From NCBI RefSeq assembly GCF_900142525.1, contig NZ_FRBD01000018.1, positions 52,180-116,179 of the forward strand: a stretch of 64,000 nucleotides of DNA, written 5' to 3'. The notes below the pieces were generated by a model. That model had not been told where the DNA came from and searched no databases. It saw only the letters and a list, made by a program, of their open reading frames with translations. The position numbers were made by a program, and so were the translations under genes. This stretch comes from Xylanibacter ruminicola. GTDB lineage: Bacteria > Bacteroidota > Bacteroidia > Bacteroidales > Bacteroidaceae. Below are positions 26,382-34,199 of the stretch, in pieces; the first letter of the stretch is position 1; each line of letters begins with the position of its first letter.

Positions 26382-26738
26382 TTATGCAGTTTTTGCCCAT
26401 TCAGAGGTGATATCCTCTATTGTGATATCCAGTAGCCTCATCTGGCGGAAGAGTTCTGGCAGGCGCTCCTTCATAAACTCCTGCTTGCGTGCCTTCAGTA
26501 TCTGCTTCTTGGCTCCTGGAGTAACAAAGTAGCCCAGACCGCGCTTATTGTATATCACCTCCTCGCGTGCCAACTGTTCGTAAGCTTTCACTGCGGTATT
26601 AGTGTTCACCTCGAGCAGCACAGCATACTCGCGCACACTTGGAATTCTATCGTCATCTTTATACACACCAGAAAGGATCTCGTCGCAAAGGCGATCGGCC
26701 ATCTGGATGTAAATCGGTTTTTCATTTGTGAAAGTCAT
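26382..26738 (-). CDS. GntR-family regulator, YtrA subfamily
   Basis: This 118-aa regulator has only the winged-helix domain (about 8-75: IYIQMADRLCDEILSGVYKDDDRIPSVREYAVLLEVNTNTAVKAYEQL) plus a short helical tail, the definition of the YtrA subfamily. YtrA-type repressors control ABC operons and bind AGTGTA...TACACT sites. Such a site lies at 29342-29365 on the start point of this operon, so autorepression is inferred. The gene overlaps the end of the upstream membrane-protein gene by 17 bp. The inducer is unknown; in Bacillus related systems respond to cell-wall antibiotics. Confidence 0.93.
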   Translation of the reverse strand: MTFTNEKPIYIQMADRLCDEILSGVYKDDDRIPSVREYAVLLEVNTNTAVKAYEQLAREEVIYNKRGLGYFVTPGAKKQILKARKQEFMKERLPELFRQMRLLDITIEDITSEWAKTA

Positions 26739-27615
26739 AATTAAACCACTTATTAGTTATTAACTGAAATGCTTTAAAGATATGGAACGATGCCCAATAA
26801 TTAACTACAGAGAGTAAGGGGAATGCAACGGCCAGAATCCAGCCTATGATACCAATCTCGTATCCCAGAAGTTCACCATTATTCCAGCGAGAATGGAACA
26901 AAGTCAGCTGGAATGTCATGGCAGTTCTTACGACGATTGTAATGAGAAGTATCACAAACATAGTTGTTCCTACGAACGAATACTTGCGAAGCAATGTTCC
27001 ACCAAGCGTATAGATAGAGTGAATCCACAACATGCCTCCATAGATGAAGAGAGATTGTACTAGTGCAAATTCAAGGGGATAATCTGCAAAACCATCATAT
27101 ACAATGACTGGTGCCATATTCTTCAGCATCGTTGGGATAGATGACGACCACCAGTAGTAAGTCACCCCATCTTCTGATGTAAGCATCACATTTCCTTCTG
27201 GGCCTGTATATCCACTTATCCAGTACCAAGCCATGCGGATCGAATCGCCCAAGACAATACTCAGAAATGCCACAGCAATACAGATAAGCGTAGAATAAAC
27301 CACCAGCGAGAGATATTTCTCCAGATTCGAAGATGGCAGCATCATAAACGCTTCGCGCTTACGCTTTTCGTTGATACGGGCAACAACCGAGCTGATCATA
27401 ATCAGCGAAACCAGCATCAAGAGCATTGTCTGGAACTGAGAGATATTCTGAATGAAATAAAGCGGAGCAGTATGACCATTCATGGCCTGAAACAGCATTT
27501 CGCCCAGGAATACAGCCAATATAGAACCCGTAAACCACAACAGCATCAGGCGGAAGTTAACACTGAGCACCCAACGGAGCGTCTGCCCAAATCTTTTTAT
27601 ATCGAAACTATTCAT
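26722..27615 (-). CDS. Integral membrane protein, ABC-2-type permease partner
   Basis: This 297-aa protein has about six hydrophobic segments (near 22-40, 57-78, 100-125, 190-215, 220-240, 250-275). It shares with the next gene the segment KREAFMMLPSSNLEKYL, whose counterpart there is MQALMLLPASNFEKYL, so the two are paralogues. The position between an ABC ATPase and a YtrA regulator parallels the membrane genes of ytr operons, which supports a role as transmembrane domain of the YtrB-like ATPase. No substrate can be inferred. Confidence 0.82.
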   Translation of the reverse strand: MNSFDIKRFGQTLRWVLSVNFRLMLLWFTGSILAVFLGEMLFQAMNGHTAPLYFIQNISQFQTMLLMLVSLIMISSVVARINEKRKREAFMMLPSSNLEKYLSLVVYSTLICIAVAFLSIVLGDSIRMAWYWISGYTGPEGNVMLTSEDGVTYYWWSSSIPTMLKNMAPVIVYDGFADYPLEFALVQSLFIYGGMLWIHSIYTLGGTLLRKYSFVGTTMFVILLITIVVRTAMTFQLTLFHSRWNNGELLGYEIGIIGWILAVAFPLLSVVNYWASFHIFKAFQLITNKWFNYDFHK

Positions 27616-27630
27616 AACACTTTCCTACTT

Positions 27631-28431
27631 TTAGAAATTTACAAATTTACTGATAACCTGTGTTCTGCAGAAGAATCTGTATGACAAGCAATAGTTAATC
27701 ATCGCCCAAACCAGATAGAATCCAAAGCCAATGGCATAATCACCAGCAGAAGAGTGATCGTTCAGCTGAATAGCCTCAACATATCCCTGAATCTTATACA
27801 CCAGGAAGCCCAACAAGATGATAAACACCGTGGTGAAAACCCAACTGAACTTACGGGTACGGATCAAAGTGGCACCAATAGCATAGAGCGACTGAAACCA
27901 TATAACAAGTACTGTCATGCTGGCAATAAAGCGTGGGCGAAAAGCCTCAGAAGCGTATCTTGAGCTGGCTATAGGACCAATCATATCATTTACTATTACC
28001 GAACCCACAAACCTGACATAGTCGTGACCCAACACCAGATGAATCAGATACTGAAGCACATCTGCTGCAAAAAAAGCAAGAGTAGCAAGAATCAGTGTAA
28101 GTATCCAATTAAGATGGCGTACCAGATACTTTTCGAAGTTAGAGGCAGGAAGCAACATGAGTGCCTGCATATCGTGCTTACCCTCCATGCTGTAGAACAT
28201 CAAAGCCGGACCCAGCACAAGATTAACTACCACCATGGCAAATGCAGCTATGCCACACGACTTATATCCATGAGGATCATCTCCAGTAGTATTTATAAGT
28301 ATTGTAAAGAAGATGAATATCAGCAACATTACAACCAGCACCTGAAGGAACGACTTTATCAGGTATCGCTTATCGCCCTGAAGCATCCACTTCACCAGTT
28401 TTCCAAATCTGCACAAATTAAACTGTATCAT
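27631..28431 (-). CDS. Integral membrane protein, ABC-2-type permease partner (paralogue)
   Basis: This 266-aa protein has about six membrane segments and the MLLPASNFEKYLVRH motif shared with the neighbouring 297-aa protein. Its N-terminal FNLCRFGKLVKWML matches FDIKRFGQTLRWVL of the paralogue. It follows the ABC ATPase by 33 bp. Together with the paralogue it probably forms a heterodimeric transmembrane channel. Confidence 0.8.
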   Translation of the reverse strand: MIQFNLCRFGKLVKWMLQGDKRYLIKSFLQVLVVMLLIFIFFTILINTTGDDPHGYKSCGIAAFAMVVVNLVLGPALMFYSMEGKHDMQALMLLPASNFEKYLVRHLNWILTLILATLAFFAADVLQYLIHLVLGHDYVRFVGSVIVNDMIGPIASSRYASEAFRPRFIASMTVLVIWFQSLYAIGATLIRTRKFSWVFTTVFIILLGFLVYKIQGYVEAIQLNDHSSAGDYAIGFGFYLVWAMINYCLSYRFFCRTQVISKFVNF

Positions 28432-28464
28432 AACATGTAATGTTTAATCTTTAATGTTTAATCT

Positions 28465-29280
28465 TCAGATTTTCCCCTCGTTTACAGCGTTGAACAGCAG
28501 TTCCAGGTTAACCTGAGTCTCAGCATAGCCCTCCTTGCGTGGAGCAATCACAGCATTACCCTGAAGCGATGGCTCTGCATAGAGAGCATCCTCCATATTG
28601 TCAGGTGTGCGATACTCAAAGGTGTACTTTTCAGTAATCTCAGCCACACTAGCATTGAGCAACAGCTTCTGTGGACTCAGAATCAGGATATGATCCAGCA
28701 GCTGCTCAACATCGTGCACCTGATGGGTAGAGATAATCAGGGTGCGATCGCCCGTCATATACTGAGTAACCACCTTGCGGAACTGACTCTTCGATGGAAT
28801 ATCGAGTCCGTTAGTAGGCTCATCCATCAGCAGCACCTTAGTGTTAGTAGCCAGAGCAAATGCCATAAACACCTTCTTCTTCTGTCCCATCGACAGGGCG
28901 TTCAGCTTCACGTCGCTAGTCAGTTCGAAGTCCTTCAGGCAACCCTCAAGTACGGTAGTGCTGAAGAGAGGATAGAAAGGGCGATTGATTTTAACATACT
29001 CATCGAGAGTCATGGCAGGCAAGTCGAACTCCTCAGGAACGATAAAGATATCCTGGAGAGTTTCAGGCTTGCGGAGCTTTGTCTCAATGCCATCAAAGCT
29101 TACAGTACCCTTCTTGGGGCGCAACAATCCTGCTATCAGATAAAGCAGAGTCGACTTACCCGTACCGTTCTTACCCAGCAGACCATAAATGTTGTCCTGT
29201 TTCAGTTCCAGACTGAAATCATCGAATACCAGGTTCTTCTGACCTGCGTACTTAAAACTGATGTTGTTTACTTCGATCAT
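28465..29280 (-). CDS. YtrB-like ABC transporter ATPase
   Basis: This 271-aa first gene of the unit is an ABC ATPase with Walker A GKNGTGKST (about 36-44), signature LSMGQKKK (in place of LSGGQ), Walker B VLLMDEPTNGLD and switch His in ISTHQ. The modified signature and the C-terminal extension (about 215-271) are typical of ABC-2 exporters of the CcmA/YtrB group. It lies directly behind the operator-promoter at 29342-29398. Confidence 0.94.
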   Translation of the reverse strand: MIEVNNISFKYAGQKNLVFDDFSLELKQDNIYGLLGKNGTGKSTLLYLIAGLLRPKKGTVSFDGIETKLRKPETLQDIFIVPEEFDLPAMTLDEYVKINRPFYPLFSTTVLEGCLKDFELTSDVKLNALSMGQKKKVFMAFALATNTKVLLMDEPTNGLDIPSKSQFRKVVTQYMTGDRTLIISTHQVHDVEQLLDHILILSPQKLLLNASVAEITEKYTFEYRTPDNMEDALYAEPSLQGNAVIAPRKEGYAETQVNLELLFNAVNEGKI

Positions 29281-29341
29281 AATAGTATTTTTTATATGTT
29301 GACATTCTATTGGTTTTAGAGCTTAAGAATCGCTCTGTTAT

Positions 29342-29365
29342 AGTGTACTACCTTAATAGTACACT
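29342..29365 (-). promoter_or_regulatory. YtrA-type operator on the operon start
   Basis: A perfect inverted repeat of AGTGTACTA (29342-29350) and TAGTACACT (29357-29365) with 6 bp between. The outer AGTGTA/TACACT halves are the known core of YtrA operators. It begins 1 bp after the -7 box and covers the predicted start point, a position suited to repression by the GntR protein at 26382-26738. Confidence 0.8.
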
Positions 29366-29366
29366 G

Positions 29367-29398
29367 CAAAAGTAGAATAATTATCAATACCCTCCAAG
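29367..29398 (-). promoter_or_regulatory. Promoter of the ten-gene ABC operon
   Basis: On the minus strand CTTG (29398-29395) lies 20 nt before TACTTTTG (29374-29367). Confidence 0.75.
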
Positions 29399-29485
29399 CT
29401 TTTATTCAAAAATCTTCATTTCCTTAACACTATTTAATCATTCCCCCATCGCGCGTACATTATATAAAATAATTATTTCCCCTCC

Positions 29486-29528
29486 AGAATCTACAAGATT
29501 CTACGGCACAATCTCATAGATTCTACCG
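29486..29528. repeat. AGATTCT repeats, partly palindromic
   Basis: AGAATCT (29486-29492) and AGATTCT (29496-29502) form a palindrome with a 3-bp centre. AGATTCTACGG (29496) recurs as AGATTCTACCG (29518), exactly 22 bp apart, that is two helical turns. Confidence 0.7.
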
Positions 29529-29547
29529 TACTATCTCCCAACGCTCC

Positions 29548-29594
29548 CCCACTTCAAGGGCCACGAAATTACGTTTCGTTGCCTACGAAGTGGG
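29548..29594. repeat. Nested hairpin CCCACTTC...GAAGTGGG
   Basis: The outer arms are CCCACTTC (29548-29555) and GAAGTGGG (29587-29594). The inner arms are ACGAAA (29563-29568) and TTTCGT (29574-29579). Together they form a 47-nt interrupted stem-loop in non-coding DNA. Confidence 0.7.
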
Positions 29595-29613
29595 TTCTCG
29601 TTCAAACTCACGC

Positions 29614-29790
29614 TGTAACACAGTAACATACGACAGGAAGCAGAAAAAGTTTGGTCGTAGAGATATTTATAATTATATAATATTATATATAAAATTATAT
29701 ATATTATAATATATATAATTCATAACAACTAATTCCTATTCCATAGTGACCAAACTTTTTCTCCTTCCTGTCGTATGTATCAGCGTTACA
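29614..29790. repeat. Large inverted repeat with AT-rich centre before the DUF3987 gene
   Basis: Arms of 30 bp (29627-29656 and 29748-29777) match with one mismatch. Further out, TGTAAC (29614) and its complement (ending 29790) match again with the same 7-nt offset in both arms, making a 43-bp imperfect arm. The 91-bp centre is almost entirely A/T, with ATAATATTATATAT-type runs. The right arm ends 27 bp before the -7 box of the DUF3987 gene. No gene is seen in the whole 29375-29816 stretch. Confidence 0.85.
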
Positions 29791-29793
29791 CCC

Positions 29794-29824
29794 TTGGTGG
29801 TTTCGATTGTTTTTATTACCTTTG
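29794..29824 (+). promoter_or_regulatory. Promoter of the DUF3987 gene
   Basis: TTG (29794-29796) lies 20 nt before TACCTTTG (29817-29824). Confidence 0.7.
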
Positions 29825-29850
29825 CACCTGTTTTCAATATAACAACAACT

Positions 29851-31263
29851 ATGACAGAAGAAACCAATAATTCAAATCGCCCGATTATCGAGCGACAGAT
29901 GATAGCTGCGGGACAAGAGATAGAGGAGCTCATGGAGTTCTATCCATGCCTGCGTGAGATTTGTAGAGGATTAAAAACGGGCGCCTACCCAGCAGCCATG
30001 TTTGCTGGAGCGGCCTTCTTAGGCACATTGATGACTCGATGCACCTACCGTTTCTACCATCGCCCACGAGAGTTGCGTCGACTTAACTACAGCATTTTCA
30101 TCATTGGCGATCCAGGTTCAGGCAAGTCGTTCGTATCAACACTCTATGAACTTTTGGCTGAACCAATCCGCAAAGTATCCAAGGAGGGCGAGAATGCTGA
30201 GAATCGCTATCGTCGCAAGCGTAAGGAGTGGATGGACAATGGTCAGAAGGGCGATGGTCCACAGAAACCCAAAGTGCTTATCCGTACCCACCCTGCCCGC
30301 ACATCAAACAAGGTGTTTATCGAGGACATGATACATGCCACAGAGATGGTTGATGGCAAGGAGATGCATCTCCACATGCTATCGTTCGACACAGAACTCG
30401 ACAATGCCATCCGCCAGCAGGGTGAAGCATGGAACAACAAGACTTATCTGGAGCTAAAGGCATTCCATAACGAGGAAGACGGACAATTCTATGCCAACTA
30501 CGATTCTGAGCTTTGCAACTTCAACGTATTCTGGAACTTTGTGTATACAGGCACACCCAATGCATTGAAAACCAAAGTCAACGCTCAAAACATTGGCAAT
30601 GGATTCTCCACCCGCCTTGCAGCCATCCCCATGCCAACCACTCACTTCGAGATGCTTAAGCGCGAAGAGCCAAAAGAAGCGGGTGTTGAGCCAGAGGAGT
30701 ATAAGACCATGAGAATGTGGGCAGAGCGTTTGGACAAGGTTCATGGCGAGTTGCCCATCAAACAACTGGTTGATTGTTGTTACGATTGGGCTGCTGATCG
30801 CATGAAAGATGCTGAAGAAGATCAGTCGAAGACAGATGCGCTTTTGCTCAAACGTGTACCTTATTATGGCATAGCTGTTAGCGTACCATTCATCATGATG
30901 CGCCATTGGGATGAGTGGCAACAGAAGGGCACACTCTCGATCGACGATACAGACTTGCGCTTATGTCGTTTGGCAATGGACATCCAGTTCTGGTGCCAGC
31001 GCCATTACTTCGCCCGCTATTGGGATTATTACTTTATGCAACAAGCCCAATGCATCAGTGCTCCCATCCAGAAGCGCCACACAAAATTGATGCGCCTACG
31101 CTACAGCGCCCTACCCGATGAGTTCAGCAACCTAACCCTTCAAGTAATCCTAGGTGTACCCCAACGCACCGCCGAGAAGATGATAGAACGCTGGTACAAA
31201 GACGGCTTCATCGACCGCACCGAAACAGGGCTCTACAAAAAACTATATTTGGAGTTAACATAA
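29851..31263 (+). CDS. DUF3987-type P-loop ATPase, complete
   Basis: This 470-aa protein of unknown function has a Walker A motif GDPGSGKS (about 93-100), a Walker B-like strand LHMLSFDTE (about 180-188), a polar VYTGTPN strand (about 235-241, sensor-like) and a possible arginine finger in GFSTRL. The C-terminal 90 residues look like a winged helix (FSNLTLQVILGVPQRTAEKMIERWYKDGFI). The order fits the helicase-like DUF3987 family found with replication and accessory modules of Bacteroidota. The start at 29851 follows the promoter; the frame from 29746 runs back into the inverted repeat. A second, divergent member ends at 391. Confidence 0.85.
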   Translation: MTEETNNSNRPIIERQMIAAGQEIEELMEFYPCLREICRGLKTGAYPAAMFAGAAFLGTLMTRCTYRFYHRPRELRRLNYSIFIIGDPGSGKSFVSTLYELLAEPIRKVSKEGENAENRYRRKRKEWMDNGQKGDGPQKPKVLIRTHPARTSNKVFIEDMIHATEMVDGKEMHLHMLSFDTELDNAIRQQGEAWNNKTYLELKAFHNEEDGQFYANYDSELCNFNVFWNFVYTGTPNALKTKVNAQNIGNGFSTRLAAIPMPTTHFEMLKREEPKEAGVEPEEYKTMRMWAERLDKVHGELPIKQLVDCCYDWAADRMKDAEEDQSKTDALLLKRVPYYGIAVSVPFIMMRHWDEWQQKGTLSIDDTDLRLCRLAMDIQFWCQRHYFARYWDYYFMQQAQCISAPIQKRHTKLMRLRYSALPDEFSNLTLQVILGVPQRTAEKMIERWYKDGFIDRTETGLYKKLYLELT

Positions 31264-31267
31264 TCAC

Positions 31268-31303
31268 AAAAAATGGCAGGAAGAATAAATTTCTGCCATT
31301 TTT
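31268..31303 (+). terminator. Terminator of the DUF3987 gene
   Basis: AAAAATGGCAG (31269-31279) pairs with CTGCCATTTTT (31293-31303). The hairpin sequence recurs almost unchanged at 34200-34229. Confidence 0.85.
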
Positions 31304-31354
31304 CATTTTCAACAGCCAAATAATATAATCAATCCTATATTTTTTATATTATTA

Positions 31355-31386
31355 TTTGGATAGTTGGTAATATATATATATATTTG
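31355..31386 (+). promoter_or_regulatory. Promoter of the Sel1-caspase gene
   Basis: TTTG (31355-31358) lies 20 nt before TATATTTG (31379-31386). The same -7 box, the same 20-nt spacing and the block TTATTATTTGGA occur before the Sel1 gene at 571. Confidence 0.78.
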
Positions 31387-31440
31387 CAAAAAAAATACTA
31401 CTATTTCCAAAGAAGCCAAACATATATTAATAATATAGTC

Positions 31441-33447
31441 ATGAAACAGGTAAAGGCAATAATTGATTATTCTAAGATTTCAATATGGGTTATACTGTTT
31501 TTGATATCTGCAAAGACAATGGCCCAAATTAACATGTCGTCCGATAATTACGACACAGGATATAGCTACTATCAGAAAGGTGAATACAAAAAAGCATTAT
31601 CTTTTTTTCTAATGGCCGCTAATAAAAACGACAAAAATTCAGAATGGATGTTGGGGGTAATGTACGAACATGGTTATGGTGTAGCAATGGATTATTTTAA
31701 AGCTTTTGAATGGTATCACAAAGCTTCAGAACACGGACAACTGGACGCACTATGTAGCTTAGGCGATATGTACGCTCGTGGATTGGGAATAGATCAAGAC
31801 TATACAAAAGCGTATGAGTATATAAGTAAATCAGCAAAACAAGGAAACAAAGAAGCCCAATGGAGATTAGGAGAATTATACGATGGGGGATATGGTGTAA
31901 AACAAGATTATTCGAAAGCACTTGAATGGCACACAAAAGCAGCAGAACAAGGATGTGCATATTCACAAGGAGTTATTGGATACTACTATTTATATGGCTA
32001 CGGTACCACACAAGATTTTAATAAGGCCTATGAGTGGAGCGTCAAAGGAGCAACACAGGAAGATGCATTATCACAATGTAATCTTGGTGATCTCTATTAC
32101 TTGGGGAATGGTATTCCTAAAGACTTTGCAAAAGCATATGAATGGTATATAAAATCTGCAGAACAAGGCTATCCATATGCCCAATCAAATGTAGGATACA
32201 TGTACTACCATGGCGAAGGAGTCAAAAAAGACAATGTAAAGGCTCTAGAATGGTTTACAAAAGCAGCAGACCAAGGGAATGCAAACGCAATGAACAACAT
32301 TGGCTGGTACTATTACGATGGTGATGGCTCAAAGAAAAACTATAAAGAAGCAGAAATATGGTTCAATAAAGCTATAGAAAAAGACCCAACTATGCCTCAG
32401 GCATATAGCAATCTTGCAATATTATATGCTAAGCGAGACAAGGATTACATAAAAGCATTACAATATTCAGACTTAGCTCTTGAAAGGCTATCAAATGTAA
32501 TTCCAAAAGAACAAGCTACTATTTACGGCGAAAGAGCGAAAATATATGTATGGCAAGGCAACCTAACTAACGCAAAGGAAATACTAAAAGAATGTTTGGC
32601 ATTGAATCCCAATTATCTAAGTGAAGACGAAGAGCTTGCAAAAATGATTCCAGGCCATCCTAACGATAATGAAATTGATAATAATATACCAACAACTAAT
32701 AATATACAAAAAAATGTATTTGCAATAATCATTGGTAACGAAAAATACAAGAATGAAGTAGTAGTACCATATGCAGACAACGATGCTAAAGTCTTTTGCA
32801 AATACGTAGAAAAAACCCTTGGTGTTCCAAATGAACAAATAAAATATATTGAGAATGCCACCTATAATGATATACGCATTGCTACAAATTGGCTAATTCA
32901 AGCTATGAAAGTATGTCGAGGTAAAGGGAAAGCAATAGTATATTATGCTGGTCATGGCATTCCAAATGAATCAGATATGTCTGCATTTCTTTTGCCTGTA
33001 GATGGAATTGGTAATGATCCTGGGTCTGCTTATGCTCTAAATGAGCTATATGAAAAACTTGGTAGTGTAGAAGCACAATCAGTAACGATCTTCTTAGATG
33101 CATGTTTTAGTGGTTCAAAACGAGAAGAAGGTATGCTTACATCAGCGCGTGGTGTGGCTATTAAAACAAAATCTGCTACCCCAAAAGGAAACATTATTGT
33201 GTTCTCCGCAGCTCAAGGAGATGAAACAGCTTATCCATACAAAGACATGCAACATGGTATGTTTACATACTATCTTCTAAAGAAACTACAAGATAGCAAA
33301 GGAGAAGTTACATTGGGAGAGCTCGGAGATTATTTAATAGACGAAGTAGGAAGAGAGTCGTTCGTAAAGAATGGAAAGATGCAAACGCCAACCGTTATTG
33401 TAGCCCCATCACTACAAAACACTTGGAAAAATCTTAAGTTAAAATAA
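31441..33447 (+). CDS. Secreted Sel1/TPR protein with C-terminal caspase-like (C14) domain
   Basis: This 668-aa protein has a signal peptide or anchor (about 12-29, ISAKTMAQ), seven Sel1 units (about 66-315), a TPR-like segment (about 316-395), an Asn/Asp-rich linker, and a caspase-like peptidase domain (about 424-660). The catalytic dyad is intact: His505 in YYAGHG and Cys555 in LDACFSG. Caspase-like proteases are normally cytoplasmic; a signal sequence places this one in the periplasm or outside. The gene is visibly AT-richer than the core genes around it. The longer start at 31384 lies in the promoter. Substrate and trigger are unknown. Confidence 0.9.
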   Translation: MKQVKAIIDYSKISIWVILFLISAKTMAQINMSSDNYDTGYSYYQKGEYKKALSFFLMAANKNDKNSEWMLGVMYEHGYGVAMDYFKAFEWYHKASEHGQLDALCSLGDMYARGLGIDQDYTKAYEYISKSAKQGNKEAQWRLGELYDGGYGVKQDYSKALEWHTKAAEQGCAYSQGVIGYYYLYGYGTTQDFNKAYEWSVKGATQEDALSQCNLGDLYYLGNGIPKDFAKAYEWYIKSAEQGYPYAQSNVGYMYYHGEGVKKDNVKALEWFTKAADQGNANAMNNIGWYYYDGDGSKKNYKEAEIWFNKAIEKDPTMPQAYSNLAILYAKRDKDYIKALQYSDLALERLSNVIPKEQATIYGERAKIYVWQGNLTNAKEILKECLALNPNYLSEDEELAKMIPGHPNDNEIDNNIPTTNNIQKNVFAIIIGNEKYKNEVVVPYADNDAKVFCKYVEKTLGVPNEQIKYIENATYNDIRIATNWLIQAMKVCRGKGKAIVYYAGHGIPNESDMSAFLLPVDGIGNDPGSAYALNELYEKLGSVEAQSVTIFLDACFSGSKREEGMLTSARGVAIKTKSATPKGNIIVFSAAQGDETAYPYKDMQHGMFTYYLLKKLQDSKGEVTLGELGDYLIDEVGRESFVKNGKMQTPTVIVAPSLQNTWKNLKLK

Positions 33448-33487
33448 AAAAGTTGGAGCAAAAAAGCTATTATTAAGAAATAGTTTG

Positions 33488-33495
33488 TATCTTTG
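33488..33495 (+). promoter_or_regulatory. -7 box of the kinase-like gene
   Basis: TATCTTTG followed by CACC, 22 nt before the ATG. Confidence 0.6.
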
Positions 33496-33517
33496 CACCA
33501 AAATAGTAAAAGAAAGG

Positions 33518-34198
33518 ATGAACAATGACAATTCTCAACGACTATCACCTCAGAGTGAATCAGGAGAAAATGAAATCGGTAGCTTATTGGAAGAAGCATC
33601 CGCTTTCGCACGAGGAGTGCTTGAATCAATTCAGGCGCTTGCGGGAACAGAGGCTTGCAAGGGAGTCCAAATTGCAAGATTAAAGGATTGGGCCATTAGC
33701 CATAATTGCTGGATTTCCAATAATGCCGTATTAGGTTCGTTTTCTGATCGTGGTTCAGAAAATGAGGTTTATGCATCAAATGACAGCACACAAGTATACA
33801 AGCTAAATGACTTTCGTTATTCAGATGATAATCTGGAACCATTTTTCCAACGCATAGCAATCCACAATCATTTATTTCCAGATTGTGCTTACGAGTTGGT
33901 TGGATTTGCAGAGAATCGAGATGGTAATACATGTGCAGTTCTAAGACAATCATTTATTGTTTCAGAGCGTGAGGCCACTCAACAGGAAATTAACGAGGAA
34001 TTAGAACGTTTGGGCTTTCGCAAAGAAGATGACGGATTTTTCACTAATGGCGATTACGATATCTTTGACGCTGTTCCGAATAACGTTCTAAAAGGTCAAG
34101 ACGGGCATCTATACTTCATAGACACCATCATCTTTAATTCAGGCACAGGAGGAATTAACACTTACAGAAGTCTCTCGCCAAGATGCTCAAGCGAATAA
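33518..34198 (+). CDS. Small protein resembling polyvalent-protein kinase domains
   Basis: This 226-aa protein has an acidic, helical N-terminus (about 1-45), then GSENEVYASNDSTQVYKLNDF, FFQRIAIHNHLFPDCAYELVGF, AVLRQSFIVSEREAT, LERLGF and NNVLKGQDGHLYFIDTIIF. This order resembles the small kinase-like domain described in polyvalent proteins of phages and conjugative elements: a lysine strand (VYKL), an acidic helix, a hinge (LRQSFI), and NNVL...DGHLYFID in place of catalytic HxDxxxxN and DFG. Kinase activity is not certain. The start is chosen after the promoter. It lies 70 bp after the Sel1-caspase gene and ends in a hairpin nearly identical to that of the DUF3987 gene. Confidence 0.6.
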   Translation: MNNDNSQRLSPQSESGENEIGSLLEEASAFARGVLESIQALAGTEACKGVQIARLKDWAISHNCWISNNAVLGSFSDRGSENEVYASNDSTQVYKLNDFRYSDDNLEPFFQRIAIHNHLFPDCAYELVGFAENRDGNTCAVLRQSFIVSEREATQQEINEELERLGFRKEDDGFFTNGDYDIFDAVPNNVLKGQDGHLYFIDTIIFNSGTGGINTYRSLSPRCSSE

Positions 34199-34199
34199 G

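Noticed and set aside
29746..29850. N-terminal extension of the DUF3987 protein
   Set aside because: The extension reads through the right arm of the inverted repeat and the promoter; the ATG at 29851 follows the TACCTTTG box.
31441..34198. Anti-phage defence system based on a cytoplasmic caspase
   Set aside because: The caspase protein has a signal sequence, and no recognised sensor or effector partner is encoded beside it. It is noted only as an unusual secreted protease.
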